The translations under genes were made by a program, and so were the position numbers. From NCBI RefSeq assembly GCF_039544165.1, contig NZ_BAABLD010000005.1:372001-436000 (forward strand): 64,000 bases of DNA, written 5' to 3'. Shown piece by piece: positions 63,304 to 64,000 of the stretch; the stretch's first letter is position 1, and each line of letters starts with the position of its first letter. Below the pieces are notes generated by a model. That model did not search any database. It had not been told where the DNA came from and saw only the letters and a program-made list of their open reading frames with translations. Source of the stretch: Viridibacterium curvum. GTDB lineage: Bacteria; Pseudomonadota; Gammaproteobacteria; Burkholderiales; Rhodocyclaceae.

Positions 63304-64000
63304 ATGATGAAACCCTTCCTCACGAACTCCTACCTGTTCGGCTCCAACGCGCCGTTCATTGAGGAGCTCTACGAGACCTATCTGGAGAATCCGGCCGGCG
63401 TGCCGGATCAGTGGCGCGATTACTTCGACCAGCTGCAGAACATGCCAGGCGCTGGCCGCGACGTGGCGCATGCGCCCGTCATCGCCTCGTTTGCGCAAAT
63501 GGCCAAGCAAAGCAAGTTCGCCGCCAACACCAACGGCGTGGCCGACAAGCGTCAGGTCGGCGTGCTGCAGATGATCAACGCCTACCGCTTCCTTGGAAAC
63601 CGCTGGGCGCAGATCGATCCGCTCAAGCGCCAGGAGCGCCCCGCGATCCCGGAGCTGGAGCCCTCGCACTACGGCTTCACCGAGGCTGATCTGTCGGCCC
63701 CGTTTGCCATCGGTTCCTTCCAGTTCCAGCAGAACCCGCAAGCCACGCTGCGCGAAATCCTCGAAGCCCTGCGCCAGACCTACTGCGGCTCGATCGGCGC
63801 CGAGTACATGTACATCTCGGACATCGCCCAGAAGCGCTGGATCCAGTCGCGCCTGGAGCCGATCCGTTCGACCGCCACGCTGCCGACCGAGCAGAAGAAG
63901 CGCATCCTCGAACGCCTGACCGCTGCCGAGACGCTTGAGAAGTACCTCCACACCCGCTACGTCGGCCAGAAGCGTTTCTCGCTCGAAGGCGGCGAATCGG
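63304..64000 (+). CDS. sucA: 2-oxoglutarate dehydrogenase E1 component (5' part)
   Basis: 232 codons visible; the gene continues beyond the window. SYLFGSNAPFIEELYETYLE, FLGNRWAQIDPLKRQERP and GAEYMYISDIAQKRWIQSRL are the conserved N-terminal region of SucA, the thiamine-dependent subunit that binds E2 (SucB). Two ATGs (63304, 63307) follow the SD AGAGGTGA. Succeeds gltA by 41 bases, so the TCA operon runs on. Confidence 0.95.
   Translation, partial: MMKPFLTNSYLFGSNAPFIEELYETYLENPAGVPDQWRDYFDQLQNMPGAGRDVAHAPVIASFAQMAKQSKFAANTNGVADKRQVGVLQMINAYRFLGNRWAQIDPLKRQERPAIPELEPSHYGFTEADLSAPFAIGSFQFQQNPQATLREILEALRQTYCGSIGAEYMYISDIAQKRWIQSRLEPIRSTATLPTEQKKRILERLTAAETLEKYLHTRYVGQKRFSLEGGES

Overview
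The window is a high-GC chromosomal segment of a motile, pectin-degrading betaproteobacterium. I infer Rhodocyclales or a close relative from gene content; there is no rRNA to confirm it. The evidence is FlhDC-controlled motAB/che genes, a DUF3567 gene, a GlrK/QseG-like/GlrR operon, AcnB with divergently arranged TCA operons, and FeS-type bacterial cryptochrome/photolyase with DUF2256. I see no tRNA, rRNA, CRISPR array, integrase or complete insertion sequence.

Layout. 1-4563 (minus): a two-gene operon of a soluble M48-type zinc protease overlapping, by ATGA, a very large protein with a degenerate kinase-like N-terminus, a DUF4011 segment and a superfamily-1 helicase; its 3' end lies outside the window. 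This is the best candidate for an undescribed (defence-like) system. 4780-11567 (minus): B12-dependent ribonucleotide reductase NrdJ, an HDOD protein, a PilZ-like protein, DUF2189 and YdcH-type proteins. 11738-16599: DUF3567, GreB, a histidine kinase divergent from htpG with a near-consensus sigma-32 promoter, and DUF4337. 16656-23463: a pectate-lyase-like beta-helix lipoprotein, a broken copy of a beta-hydroxyacid dehydrogenase gene, a PL3 pectate lyase and a secreted beta-propeller, then the intact dehydrogenase. 23574-28024: SemiSWEET, HNH endonuclease, NUDIX hydrolase and an HDOD-REC-GGDEF fusion. 28336-34235: flhDC, then motA-motB-cheY-cheA behind a sigma-28-like promoter. 34293-38896: an HExxH protein, an EF-hand protein and two tandem CE12-like esterase lipoproteins. 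38889-45446: GNAT, GlrR, QseG-like lipoprotein and GlrK, plus a periplasmic binding protein. 45488-49084: HpaI-type aldolase, OmpA-type lipoprotein and a split chromate transporter. 49266-52523: photolyase, DUF2256 and cryptochrome/photolyase, all overlapping. 52604-64000: a TCA supercluster, with mdh, CoA-lyase and acnB on the minus strand and a GntR regulator, sdhCDAB, sdhE, gltA and sucA (partial) on the plus strand, around a perfect palindrome.

How the genes fit together. The pectin genes (beta-helix lipoprotein, PL3 lyase, two rhamnogalacturonan acetylesterase-like lipoproteins) suggest a life on plant debris, with flagellar motility and chemotaxis encoded nearby. The TCA genes form two divergent units around one GntR regulator gene, which suggests common control. 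Most calls rest on recognising motifs by eye; no database search was possible.
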